Positions 1 to 5,547 of a stretch of DNA of 10,135 bases are shown here, one piece after another. Source of the stretch: CAYRVF01 sp964427535 (GTDB lineage: Bacteria; Chloroflexota; Ktedonobacteria; Ktedonobacterales; JADMIN01); contig CAYRVF010000154.1 of assembly GCA_964427535.1 (NCBI GenBank), forward strand, positions 1-10,135. Direction: 5' to 3'. A program made the position numbers and the translations under genes. The notes beneath the pieces were generated by a model. That model was not told the origin of the DNA, made no database searches, and saw only the letters and a program-made list of their open reading frames with translations. How positions within the stretch are numbered: the stretch's first letter is position 1; each line of letters opens with the position of its first letter.

Positions 1-785
1 TCGGGCGTCTTGACTGGGTCCTTGTCCAGCGTCGTCGTGACGAAGCGGCTCAGGATCGGCTCAGGCAACGCGCGGCCCTGCGCGTCTTCCGTAATGGTCA
101 GCGCCTGCAGGATGCCCTCATCCGTCCGCAGGTCGGGCGTGCGGTCCGTCTTGCCAGGGTCGCGATCGCGGATGGCGCCCATCGCACGCAGCAGCGTGGT
201 CACGGGAATCTTGCGCTTGCGGTCGATCTTGACCGAGAGCAGGTCGCGGTTGCTGGTCTCGAACTCGAGCCAGGCGCCGCGATTTGGAATCAGCTTGGCG
301 GCGTAGAGCGTCTTGCCGCTCGTCGGATCGGTCTCGGCGGTGAAGTAGACGCCCGGCGAGCGGACGAGCTGACTGACGACGACGCGCTCAGCGCCATTAA
401 TAATGAAGGTGCCGTCTTTGGTCATGAGCGGGAAATCGCCCATGAAGACGTCCTTCTCCTGAATCTCACCCGTTTCCTTGTACGTGAGGCGTGCCTTGAC
501 ATAGAGCGGCGCGGAATACGTCGCGTCGCGCTCGCGGCACTGTTCCTCAGTGTACTTCGGCTGCTCAAACGCCTTCTCGGGGTCAACGATGAACTCGAGC
601 TTGAGGTTCTTCCCAGTGAAGTCCTCGATGGGGGAGATTTCGGCAAAGAGCTCTTTCAACCCCTCACGCGTGAACCAGTTAAACGAATCGAGCTGTACCT
701 GAATGAGGCTTGGCATTGGGCGGATATCGGGAATCCGCGCGAAGCTGACACGCTCGGGGAGGGAGACGGCTTTGCTCAGTGCCAT
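1..785 (-). CDS. rpoB: DNA-directed RNA polymerase beta subunit, N-terminal part (runs off the left edge)
   Basis: Beta subunit of RNA polymerase, which with beta-prime forms the catalytic core and holds the rifampicin pocket. The 261 visible residues are the N-terminus through the protrusion and the start of the lobe. The clearest family signature is GAERVVVSQLVRSPGVYF at residues 131-148, and the stretch around residues 113-130 (VFMGDFPLMTKDGTFIIN) is equally typical. The start ATG is at 785, behind an AGGAG about 10 nt upstream, and the protein begins MALSKAVSLPERVSFARIP. The gene is open to the window edge with no frameshift; the C-terminal three quarters lie outside. No rplJ or rplL gene is upstream, so rpoB here heads its own transcript, unlike the rplJL-rpoBC order of many bacteria. 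A strong promoter lies about 560 nt upstream. Identification is very secure. Confidence 0.97.
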   Translation of the reverse strand, partial: MALSKAVSLPERVSFARIPDIRPMPSLIQVQLDSFNWFTREGLKELFAEISPIEDFTGKNLKLEFIVDPEKAFEQPKYTEEQCRERDATYSAPLYVKARLTYKETGEIQEKDVFMGDFPLMTKDGTFIINGAERVVVSQLVRSPGVYFTAETDPTSGKTLYAAKLIPNRGAWLEFETSNRDLLSVKIDRKRKIPVTTLLRAMGAIRDRDPGKTDRTPDLRTDEGILQALTITEDAQGRALPEPILSRFVTTTLDKDPVKTP

Positions 786-857
786 GCGTGAATAACTCCT
801 CTCGCCAGTCGCCCTTGCAATGCGGTAGCGGGCCCTGGGATGCGGCGCCAGAAAGCG

Positions 858-988
858 GGTGCTGTGGGAACCGCGGAATGGCGACACACGGGGCGTCGCG
901 CTGCTACGGAAGTGACCGCTGGAATGGATGCGCTACAGAAAACACATGGGAGTCAAACTCGTGGAGGGCATCCGGCATCCACAGCACC
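858..988 (-). promoter_or_regulatory. Long-range pairing and inner stems in the rpoB leader
   Basis: A perfect 10-bp complementary pair joins 858-867 (GGTGCTGTGG) and 979-988 (CCACAGCACC). It encloses two possible inner stems, GGATGC/GCATCC (926-931 with 968-973) and GCGAC/GTCGC (881-885 with 895-899). These are compatible with one branched fold ending about 70 nt before the rpoB start codon. With a single sequence, chance pairing in GC-rich DNA cannot be excluded, so treat this as a candidate structured leader element. Confidence 0.4.
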
Positions 989-1091
989 GGGGAAGACCAT
1001 ACCAGTTGCTCCACGTCGCGGACGTCATTCGTCGTACACCTGCTCCAGTCGGAGGAACATTCAGCCCGGAGCCCTGAAAACAGCGCACACA

Positions 1092-1135
1092 CCAGCATGC
1101 CTACCATCTCTCCACTGCGATGGAAGGCACGCTGG
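1092..1135 (-). promoter_or_regulatory. Stable hairpin in the rpoB leader RNA
   Basis: The two arms (1092-1108 and 1119-1135) pair at 15 of 17 positions by Watson-Crick rules around a 10-nt loop. The blocks are CCAGC/GCTGG, TGCCT/AGGCA and CCATC/GATGG. In minus-strand RNA one of the two remaining positions becomes a G-U wobble and the other a U-U mismatch. In plus-strand RNA they would be A-C and A-A, so the hairpin fits a minus-strand transcript better. The 3' side is followed by UGUGUGCGCUGUUUUC, which is not a proper U-tract, so it is not a standard intrinsic terminator. Confidence 0.6.
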
Positions 1136-1350
1136 CTCTTCGGATATTGACTCTATACGTCGTGCGCGCAGCCTCTCTGGGCCGGGGATGACGGGACCTC
1201 TGTCTGGGCAAACTGGGTGCTGCGCTGGCTCGCGAAAACACTTGATTGTGGGGGTGCTCCCGATCCCACGTGCGAGCACAAGCGATACGGCTCCCTCTGA
1301 AGGGTGCGTGGCGTATCTGCGTACACCACGCGAAAACTCCGCAGGCTATG

Positions 1351-1379
1351 AGTGTATCACGCCGCGGAGGGGATGTCAA
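1351..1379 (-). promoter_or_regulatory. Strong sigma-A promoter reading towards rpoB
   Basis: On the minus strand a perfect -35 TTGACA (1374-1379) is followed by exactly 17 nt and the -10 TACACT (1351-1356). The -10 is preceded by TGA, giving an extended -10 (TGATACACT). Transcription would start near 1344, leaving a leader of about 560 nt before the rpoB ATG. No better gene in this direction lies closer, so rpoB is the likely target. The match is read directly from the sequence; activity is inferred. Confidence 0.72.
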
Positions 1380-1453
1380 TATCTCTTGTCGTTGTCTTTC
1401 TCTCCCACGGCGGAACTCCCATGAGAGAACCCTGAGACAGGGAACGTATTACG

Positions 1454-1462
1454 AGTATATCA
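1454..1462 (-). promoter_or_regulatory. Second possible rpoB promoter (extended -10 only)
   Basis: The minus strand reads TGATATACT, an extended -10 element, about 100 nt upstream of the stronger promoter. The -35 position has no match to TTGACA. Instead it overlaps a short inverted repeat TCCGC-TC-GCGGA at 1477-1488, which could be a regulator site or chance in GC-rich DNA. It may be an auxiliary promoter for rpoB. Confidence 0.35.
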
Positions 1463-1931
1463 CACGCGCCGCCTGGTCCGCTCGCGGATAGTGTTAGCTG
1501 GGCAACACTTTCGTATGCTCTCGCGCCCGAGATAGAGCCATTTCATGTCTGCTTGTGCGCTTGCCGGAGAATGTGACCCTGGCTAACTGGCCTGGGACCT
1601 TTGGCGTATAGACGGCGTTGTCGGAGAGCAGTACAATATCGTGTGGTATTGAGGACAGTGTGGTGATGTGGAGTGCGTACCGTGAGTGCGTGCGTGGAGA
1701 GACCGCCCAAAATGGCGGGGCGCGCGGCATAGAACTTGCTCCCGAATGGCCCCACAAGACGCCGGTTTCCGGATGAGGGCAGAGCGCTGAAGTTCCCCAT
1801 CTCAACGGCGAACTCCGGTCGGGAGAGTAGAGCCGCTGCCGTGTTCCGTCCGGACAGCTCTATGTCGCGCCAGCCACGCAGAAGCCTGAGCTCACCTGTC
1901 TCGCTGGATGCTGAGACATCCGCCGTCGATG

Positions 1932-1957
1932 CCAATTGTGCAGCCCAATTGTGCAGC
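1932..1957 (+). repeat. 13-bp perfect tandem duplication
   Basis: The unit CCAATTGTGCAGC occurs twice head to tail (1932-1944 and 1945-1957), followed by the first three bases of a third copy. Each unit contains the palindrome CAATTG. It ends 25 bp before the start codon of the small plus-strand gene, so it lies in that gene's presumed leader or promoter. It could be a paired regulator site or a simple slippage duplication. Confidence 0.75.
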
Positions 1958-1982
1958 CCATCAGAGCATGAGGTGACGAACG

Positions 1983-2189
1983 ATGACCGCTGTGTTGAAT
2001 GACGACCGGCTTGCGCGGGCTCTCGCCTTGCTCGGTCAGCAGTTTGATCCAGAGATCGAAGAGAGCTTCCCGACGCTGCAGGAGCGGATTCTGGCTCAGG
2101 CTCTGGAGAACGTCGAGCGCGCCGAGCGCCGCCTGCGCGAGATTCAGGATCTCGTCGGCGACGTCGCGCTCGCGACCAGCGGCAACTAG
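1983..2189 (+). CDS. Small acidic helical protein of unknown function
   Basis: I do not recognise this 68-residue product. Support for it being real is a good ribosome binding site (GAGGTGA, 5-6 nt before the ATG) and a composition unlike the junk frames nearby. Residues 20-60 are rich in Glu, Leu, Arg and Ala and should form one or two amphipathic helices, including FPTLQERILAQALENVERAE and RRLREIQDLVGDV. There is no signal peptide, membrane segment or cysteine. It is alone on its strand, convergent with the Nudix gene about 50 bp downstream, and preceded by a 13-bp tandem repeat. No clear sigma-A promoter is visible upstream. It could be a lineage-specific small protein of the kind that oligomerises or binds a partner; no function should be assigned. 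Confidence 0.6.
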   Translation: MTAVLNDDRLARALALLGQQFDPEIEESFPTLQERILAQALENVERAERRLREIQDLVGDVALATSGN

Positions 2190-2219
2190 CGGTCTTCACT
2201 CACAGCAACACCTCTGGAT

Positions 2220-2239
2220 GGCGAGGCGCGCTGCTCGCC
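2220..2239. terminator. Short hairpin between convergent genes
   Basis: GGCGAG (2220-2225) pairs with CTCGCC (2234-2239) around an 8-nt loop, in the gap between the small plus-strand gene and the end of the Nudix gene. On the plus strand it is followed only by TTTA, so any terminator activity would be weak. Confidence 0.35.
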
Positions 2240-2240
2240 T

Positions 2241-2819
2241 TTAGGGAGCGCTTTGCTCTTCGGGGCGCGACGACCGCAGATACTCCTCGATCATCGGCAT
2301 CGCACGCCGCACGACATGCGCCTCGTTCTCATACGTGAGACGCTGAACTCCCTCCTCAATTGGGAACCAGCGCGCCTCGTCGTATTCGTGATCGTGCAGC
2401 GACACATCTCCCCCGGTCGCGACCATCAGATAGTGGCGCACTTCCTTGCTAAAGCTCGTACCCCGGCGCGCGAACCAGTAGTGGATGTTCCCCAACTCGC
2501 CCACGATGCGCGCGGCGATGCCCGTCTCTTCACGCACCTCGCGCAGCGCCGTCTCCTCTGGCGTCTCGGCGTCGTCGGGGGTCCCTTTCGGAATCATCCA
2601 GGTGCCTTCGCGCGTGCGACCAACCAGCACGATCTCAACTGCCGCAAGCGGATTGGCGGCTGGCGCTGGAAAACGGGACGAGTCTGGAGCCAAGGTACCC
2701 TGGCCGGATGCCGCTGGTGGGCGTGTGGTGAGGGTCGTCTGAGGAGAGTGTGTATCGGGGGCGATCCGGAAGACAACACCGCCAGCCGAGAACGCGTGGA
2801 CTACTCGTCGTTTGGCCAT
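2241..2819 (-). CDS. Nudix hydrolase with a Pro/Ala-rich insert
   Basis: Nudix enzymes cleave nucleoside diphosphates linked to another group, such as oxidised nucleotides, nucleotide sugars, ADP-ribose or diadenosine polyphosphates. The Nudix box is complete at residues 79-101: G79, E85, then REVREETGI (93-101) with the metal-binding glutamates in place. The start gives MAKRRVVHAFSAGGVVFR, a usual first beta strand. Residues 22-59 are an unusual low-complexity stretch rich in Pro, Ala, Ser and Thr that splits this strand from the next (VEIVLVGRTREGTWMIPKG). The C-terminal half (YWF, EVRHYLMVA, EYDEARWFPIEEG) resembles the small MutT/diadenosine-polyphosphate type found in many GC-rich bacteria, but the substrate cannot be fixed from sequence. 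The gene is 108 bp downstream of the MEDS gene and has no clear promoter of its own, so it may be cotranscribed. Length is 192 residues; without the insert it would be near the usual 150. Confidence 0.9.
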   Translation of the reverse strand: MAKRRVVHAFSAGGVVFRIAPDTHSPQTTLTTRPPAASGQGTLAPDSSRFPAPAANPLAAVEIVLVGRTREGTWMIPKGTPDDAETPEETALREVREETGIAARIVGELGNIHYWFARRGTSFSKEVRHYLMVATGGDVSLHDHEYDEARWFPIEEGVQRLTYENEAHVVRRAMPMIEEYLRSSRPEEQSAP

Positions 2820-2876
2820 GTCGTCTCTCGTGTCTGTCGCTTGCGGGGAAGGTGCCTCTCTCTGCCAGGACGCTCA

Positions 2877-2918
2877 GGGCCGCTCCTCGGGTCGTTCGGC
2901 GACGTCTAGGGGCGGCCC
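2877..2918. terminator. Large GC-rich stem-loop between the MEDS and Nudix genes
   Basis: GGGCCGC (2877-2883) pairs with GCGGCCC (2912-2918). After one mismatch (a T-G wobble on the plus strand) three more pairs follow. Inside sits a second stem, GTCG/CGAC (2891-2894 with 2900-2903), with a TTCGG loop. It begins 10 bp after the MEDS stop codon. There is no T-run after it on either strand, so it may act as an RNA-stabilising or partial-termination hairpin rather than a full intrinsic terminator. Confidence 0.45.
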
Positions 2919-2927
2919 GAAACCGCG

Positions 2928-3575
2928 CTAGACGGCTACCACGCGATTTTTGTCGCGATTGACGCGGAGGATCTTCAGGAGATACTGCTCGGAGTTGAGA
3001 TAGTAGGGGTTGCGCTTGATGAACTTGCCGACGACCGCGATGGGGTGCAGCTTGAGCAGCTCGACAACCAGCGCGCCAGGGAGCTTGGAGTAGTCGTAGT
3101 GCATCAGCGCAATGATCGGCGCGTTCTGGAAGGTGAAGACAGCATCAGAGGCGGCTTCGTACTTGAGGATCTGCTGCGGATTGGAGATCTCGTTGGTGAG
3201 CCACGTCATATCCATCGAGATGCGGACGGCCTTCCATTCCTCACGGAGCGCCTGCGCGATGAATGTCTGATGATGTGAGAGCAGATGATACGGGTCGAAC
3301 CGCGAGCCGACAAGCAGTTGATCGCGGTCGCTGATAAAGACCAATTGGCCTGATTCCACGCACGCGTCCACATCAACCCCAGACTTCTCGAGCGCGTGCC
3401 GCATGTCCTCGACCGACGATTCCGAGCCAGCGAAGAGGCATTTCTCGGAGCTCGAGAGCCCCACCTCCAGTAGCCGAGCGGTGACCCCGGTGATCTCAGA
3501 AACCTTATTGTAGAGTTGAAGGATATGCGATCCCGGTGGAATACGCTCGGACTTCCCCTCGACGCTCAAATCCAT
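2928..3575 (-). CDS. Stand-alone MEDS-domain (DcmR-type sensory) protein
   Basis: The 215-residue product is almost entirely one MEDS domain, named after methanogens/methylotrophs and the sensory part of DcmR, the dichloromethane-responsive repressor. The family hallmarks are in order: HILQLYN (17-23); GLSSSEKCLFAGSE (39-52), equivalent to the 'GL..gE.cly' segment; the RFDPYHLLSHHQTFI region (92-106); a KYEAASDAVF stretch (138-147); and IIALMHYDYSKLP (154-166), matching the family's 'lC.YD' strand. No helix-turn-helix or kinase domain is attached, so it cannot act as a DNA-binding repressor alone. It is probably a ligand- or partner-sensing module in the cytoplasm. The start at 3575 is chosen over an in-frame upstream ATG (3623) because GGAGGTAAG sits at ideal distance before it. 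A strong promoter with a built-in palindrome lies about 215 nt upstream. The ligand is unknown. Confidence 0.82.
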   Translation of the reverse strand: MDLSVEGKSERIPPGSHILQLYNKVSEITGVTARLLEVGLSSSEKCLFAGSESSVEDMRHALEKSGVDVDACVESGQLVFISDRDQLLVGSRFDPYHLLSHHQTFIAQALREEWKAVRISMDMTWLTNEISNPQQILKYEAASDAVFTFQNAPIIALMHYDYSKLPGALVVELLKLHPIAVVGKFIKRNPYYLNSEQYLLKILRVNRDKNRVVAV

Positions 3576-3681
3576 GCTCTTACCTCCGCTATGCGAGGTT
3601 CGGGGACGAACCATGCCGCACACTGTGGGCTCAGTGCCTCAAGCCCAATGCAGGTACGCAGCGCCACGAGCCGCGGCGTCC

Positions 3682-3697
3682 TCCCGTACGGACGGGA
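3682..3697 (-). other. Small hairpin in the MEDS leader
   Basis: TCCCGT (3682-3687) and ACGGGA (3692-3697) form a perfect 6-bp stem with a 4-nt loop. It lies in the roughly 215-nt stretch between the predicted transcription start and the MEDS gene. GGGCT/AGCCC (3627-3631 with 3642-3646) and GCACA/TGTGC (3741-3745 with 3754-3758) are further weak stems in the same leader. The region 3576-3790 otherwise holds no gene that I can support. Confidence 0.3.
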
Positions 3698-3796
3698 AAC
3701 ACAAGCGGACTCGCGTATACCGACGGAGTACATGGGGAGCGCACAAAATCCGCTGTGCCGCGCAACATCGTGGTCTGCCTGACGGCGTCAAGGGGG

Positions 3797-3825
3797 AGTA
3801 TAAACAAGACCTCGTCTTGTGTCAA
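3797..3825 (-). promoter_or_regulatory. Near-consensus promoter with a palindromic operator in its spacer
   Basis: On the minus strand TTGACA (3820-3825), a 17-nt spacer and TATACT (3797-3802) form an almost perfect sigma-A promoter. The spacer is filled by a perfect inverted repeat, ACAAGAC-CTC-GTCTTGT (3804-3820). A dimeric repressor bound there would sit between the -35 and -10 boxes and block polymerase. Transcription would start near 3790 and reach the MEDS gene after a leader of about 215 nt. The boxes and the palindrome are seen directly; the repressor is inferred. Confidence 0.8.
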
Positions 3826-3853
3826 GTTGACGAGCTTCGCAAAAGCATTCTAT

Positions 3854-3872
3854 CGGAGATGCATCACCTCCG
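3854..3872 (-). terminator. Possible lysS terminator hairpin
   Basis: In minus-strand RNA CGGAGGUG pairs with CAUCUCCG (one G-U wobble) to make an 8-bp stem with a 3-nt loop. It lies about 70 nt beyond the lysS stop codon and just ahead of the MEDS promoter. The following bases are AUAGAAUGCUUUUG, so a short U-run comes about 10 nt late. The position suits the end of the lysS transcript, but the match to an intrinsic terminator is imperfect. Confidence 0.4.
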
Positions 3873-3940
3873 AAACGAAGCGGCCCGGCGAACGCTCTCC
3901 GAAGGGAAGTGCCCCGGAGAAATTGCCGCCAGGCCGGTTC

Positions 3941-5416
3941 TCACTGCTGCTCGCGCATCGTTGGGAAGAGGATTACCTCGCGGATTGACGTCTGGTTGGT
4001 CAGCAGCATCGCCAGCCGGTCGATGCCGCCGCCATAGCCACCCGTCGGAGGCATGCCGACCTCCAGCGCTTCGAGGTAGTCTTCGTCGAGCATCTGCGCC
4101 TCCGCGTCGCCGCGTGCGCGCTGCTGCGCCTGGTCCTCGAAGCGTGCGCGCTGATCGAGGGGGTCGTTGAGCTCGGTGAAGGCCTTGCCCAGCTCCAACC
4201 CGCCCGCGTACGCCTGGAAGCTCTCGACGGTGTCGGCGGTGCCCGGCTTACGCTTGGCGAGCGGCAGCAGGTCGAGCGGGTAGTCGTAGAGGAAGACTGG
4301 CCCCGCGATCTTCGGGTTTTCGCCCTTGACGACCACGCCCTGCAGCGCGTCGATGAGCCGCCCGCGCCCGAGATGCGGGTCGACGTCGTAGCCGTGCTCG
4401 CGCATCGCTCTGGCCAGCGATTCCCGTTCGGGATACTGCTCGTAGTCGATGCCGGTATATTCGGCGATGGCATCGCGAAGAGAGACGCGGCGCCACGGAG
4501 GCGTCATGTCGATCTGGATGCCCTGATACTCGAACTGTAGCGTGCCCATCACCTCTTGTGTGATGTGCGCGTAGAGCTGCTCGACGAGCCGCATCATCTC
4601 CTCGTAGTCGGCGTACGCCTGGTACATCTCCATCATCGTGAACTCAGGGTTGTGGCTGCGGTCGATGCCCTCGTTGCGGAAGTTGCGCGCGATCTCATAC
4701 ACGCGCTCCAGCCCGCCGACGATCAGCCGCTTGAGATAGAGCTCAGGCGCGATGCGGAGATACAGGTCACGGTCGAGCGTATTGTGATGCGTGGTGAAGG
4801 GCCGCGCCGTCGCCCCGCCATAGAGCGGCTGCAGCACAGGTGTCTCGACCTCGACGAAGCCGCGCGCATTCAGGAACTCGCGCATCGCGGAGAGAATCTT
4901 GGCGCGCCCGATGAAGATCGGGAACTCCTCTTCGCGGTTGGCGAGCAGGTCCAGATACCGCTTGCGGTGACGTGTCTCGGGATCGGTGAGCTTGAGGTCA
5001 CCTCCCGCGCCCTTCGCCGGTGGTGGCAGCAGCGACTTGGAGAGCAGGCGGAATGACTCCACCTGTAGCGTCTTCTCGCCGGTGCGGGTCGTGAACAGCG
5101 TCCCGGTGGCCTCGATGAAGTCGTCGAGGTCGAGCAGCTTGATGAGCTGAAAAGCCTCTGGCCCCACTACGTCGCGCTTGATGTAGATCTGGATGCGGGC
5201 CGTGCCGTCTTCGATGTGGGCAAACGCGGCTTTTCCCATCTCGCGAAGCTGCATCAGGCGCCCCGCCAGCGTGATCGTCTGGCCTTGCAGCTCGTCGAAC
5301 TGGGCGAGTGCCTCGGCGGCCGTGGTGTCGCGATGGCTGCGTGTTGGGTAGGGGTCATAGCCGAGGGCTCGAAGGGTCGAAAGCTTTTCGAGCCGGGCCT
5401 CTCGCTCATCAGACAT
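3941..5416 (-). CDS. lysS: Lysyl-tRNA synthetase, class II
   Basis: Charges tRNA-Lys with lysine in the cytoplasm through a lysyl-adenylate intermediate. The 491 residues match the usual length of bacterial LysS. The N-terminal OB-fold anticodon-binding domain spans about residues 45-125 (TITLAGRLMQLREMGKAAFAHI at 47-68). The catalytic core follows with motif 1 (GFVEVETPVLQPLYGGATARPF, 186-207), motif 2 (FRNEGIDRSHNPEFTMMEMY, 246-265) and motif 3 (GGGIDRLAMLLT, 462-473). The C-terminus is the typical IREVILFPTMREQQ. All key catalytic blocks are intact. The start at 5416 gives MSDEREARLEKLSTLRALGYDPYP, as expected for the family; the nearest ribosome binding site is a modest GAAGG about 13 nt upstream. 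The gene lies 131 bp downstream of the membrane-protein gene and appears to have its own extended -10 promoter. Confidence 0.97.
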   Translation of the reverse strand: MSDEREARLEKLSTLRALGYDPYPTRSHRDTTAAEALAQFDELQGQTITLAGRLMQLREMGKAAFAHIEDGTARIQIYIKRDVVGPEAFQLIKLLDLDDFIEATGTLFTTRTGEKTLQVESFRLLSKSLLPPPAKGAGGDLKLTDPETRHRKRYLDLLANREEEFPIFIGRAKILSAMREFLNARGFVEVETPVLQPLYGGATARPFTTHHNTLDRDLYLRIAPELYLKRLIVGGLERVYEIARNFRNEGIDRSHNPEFTMMEMYQAYADYEEMMRLVEQLYAHITQEVMGTLQFEYQGIQIDMTPPWRRVSLRDAIAEYTGIDYEQYPERESLARAMREHGYDVDPHLGRGRLIDALQGVVVKGENPKIAGPVFLYDYPLDLLPLAKRKPGTADTVESFQAYAGGLELGKAFTELNDPLDQRARFEDQAQQRARGDAEAQMLDEDYLEALEVGMPPTGGYGGGIDRLAMLLTNQTSIREVILFPTMREQQ

Positions 5417-5457
5417 GGTATGTCGTCATCCTTCTGAAATCGATGGGGTATCAGTCC

Positions 5458-5466
5458 ATTGTATCA
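5458..5466 (-). promoter_or_regulatory. Extended -10 promoter for lysS
   Basis: The minus strand reads TGATACAAT, an extended -10 element. It is 41 bp before the lysS start codon and predicts transcription from about 5451 with a 35-nt leader. The -35 position (5481-5486) does not match consensus, as is common for extended -10 promoters. The same TGATA-type element occurs before rpoB. Confidence 0.45.
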
Positions 5467-5547
5467 CTTGCGCCCGCGAGAGCAGGGAGACGGCGAGCGC
5501 CCCGCGATGTCTCTTCCTGATGTGCTGGCCGAGGTCTTCGCGGCACG

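Larger units (their letters stand above)
786..1982. other. Long intergenic region with no convincing protein gene
   Basis: About 1.2 kb separates rpoB from the small plus-strand gene. Open frames exist on both strands (for example 840-1424 plus and 1543-2199 minus), but they are rich in Arg, Ser and Cys, overlap each other, lack recognisable domains and mostly lack ribosome binding sites. I read the left part (786 to about 1344) as the rpoB 5' leader. The middle (1350-1490) holds promoter elements. The right part (1490-1980) has only small inverted repeats and a 13-bp tandem repeat. Nothing resembling the conserved cores of RNase P RNA, tmRNA or the signal recognition particle RNA was seen. 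Confidence 0.6.

Noticed and set aside
1092..1135. Reading the rpoB-leader hairpin as an intrinsic terminator
   Set aside because: No continuous U-tract follows; the nearest run (UUUU) comes about 11 nt after the stem.
840..1424. 194-codon open frame on the plus strand between rpoB and the small gene
   Set aside because: Low-complexity composition heavy in Arg, Ser, Thr and Cys, no domain, no convincing ribosome binding site, and it runs antisense to the predicted rpoB leader and promoter.
1491..1508. Hairpin GTGTT/AACAC read as a terminator
   Set aside because: Five or six pairs only, no T-run, and no gene ends next to it on either strand.
1543..2199. 218-codon open frame on the minus strand
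   Set aside because: Covers the better-supported small plus-strand gene in antisense; Arg-rich N-terminus typical of GC-rich shadow frames; no domain.
3576..3623. Upstream ATG for the MEDS protein
   Set aside because: The 16 extra residues do not resemble the family, and GGAGGTAAG is placed for the ATG at 3575, not for the one at 3623.
4556..5056. 166-codon open frame on the plus strand inside lysS
   Set aside because: Antisense shadow of lysS with no recognisable features.
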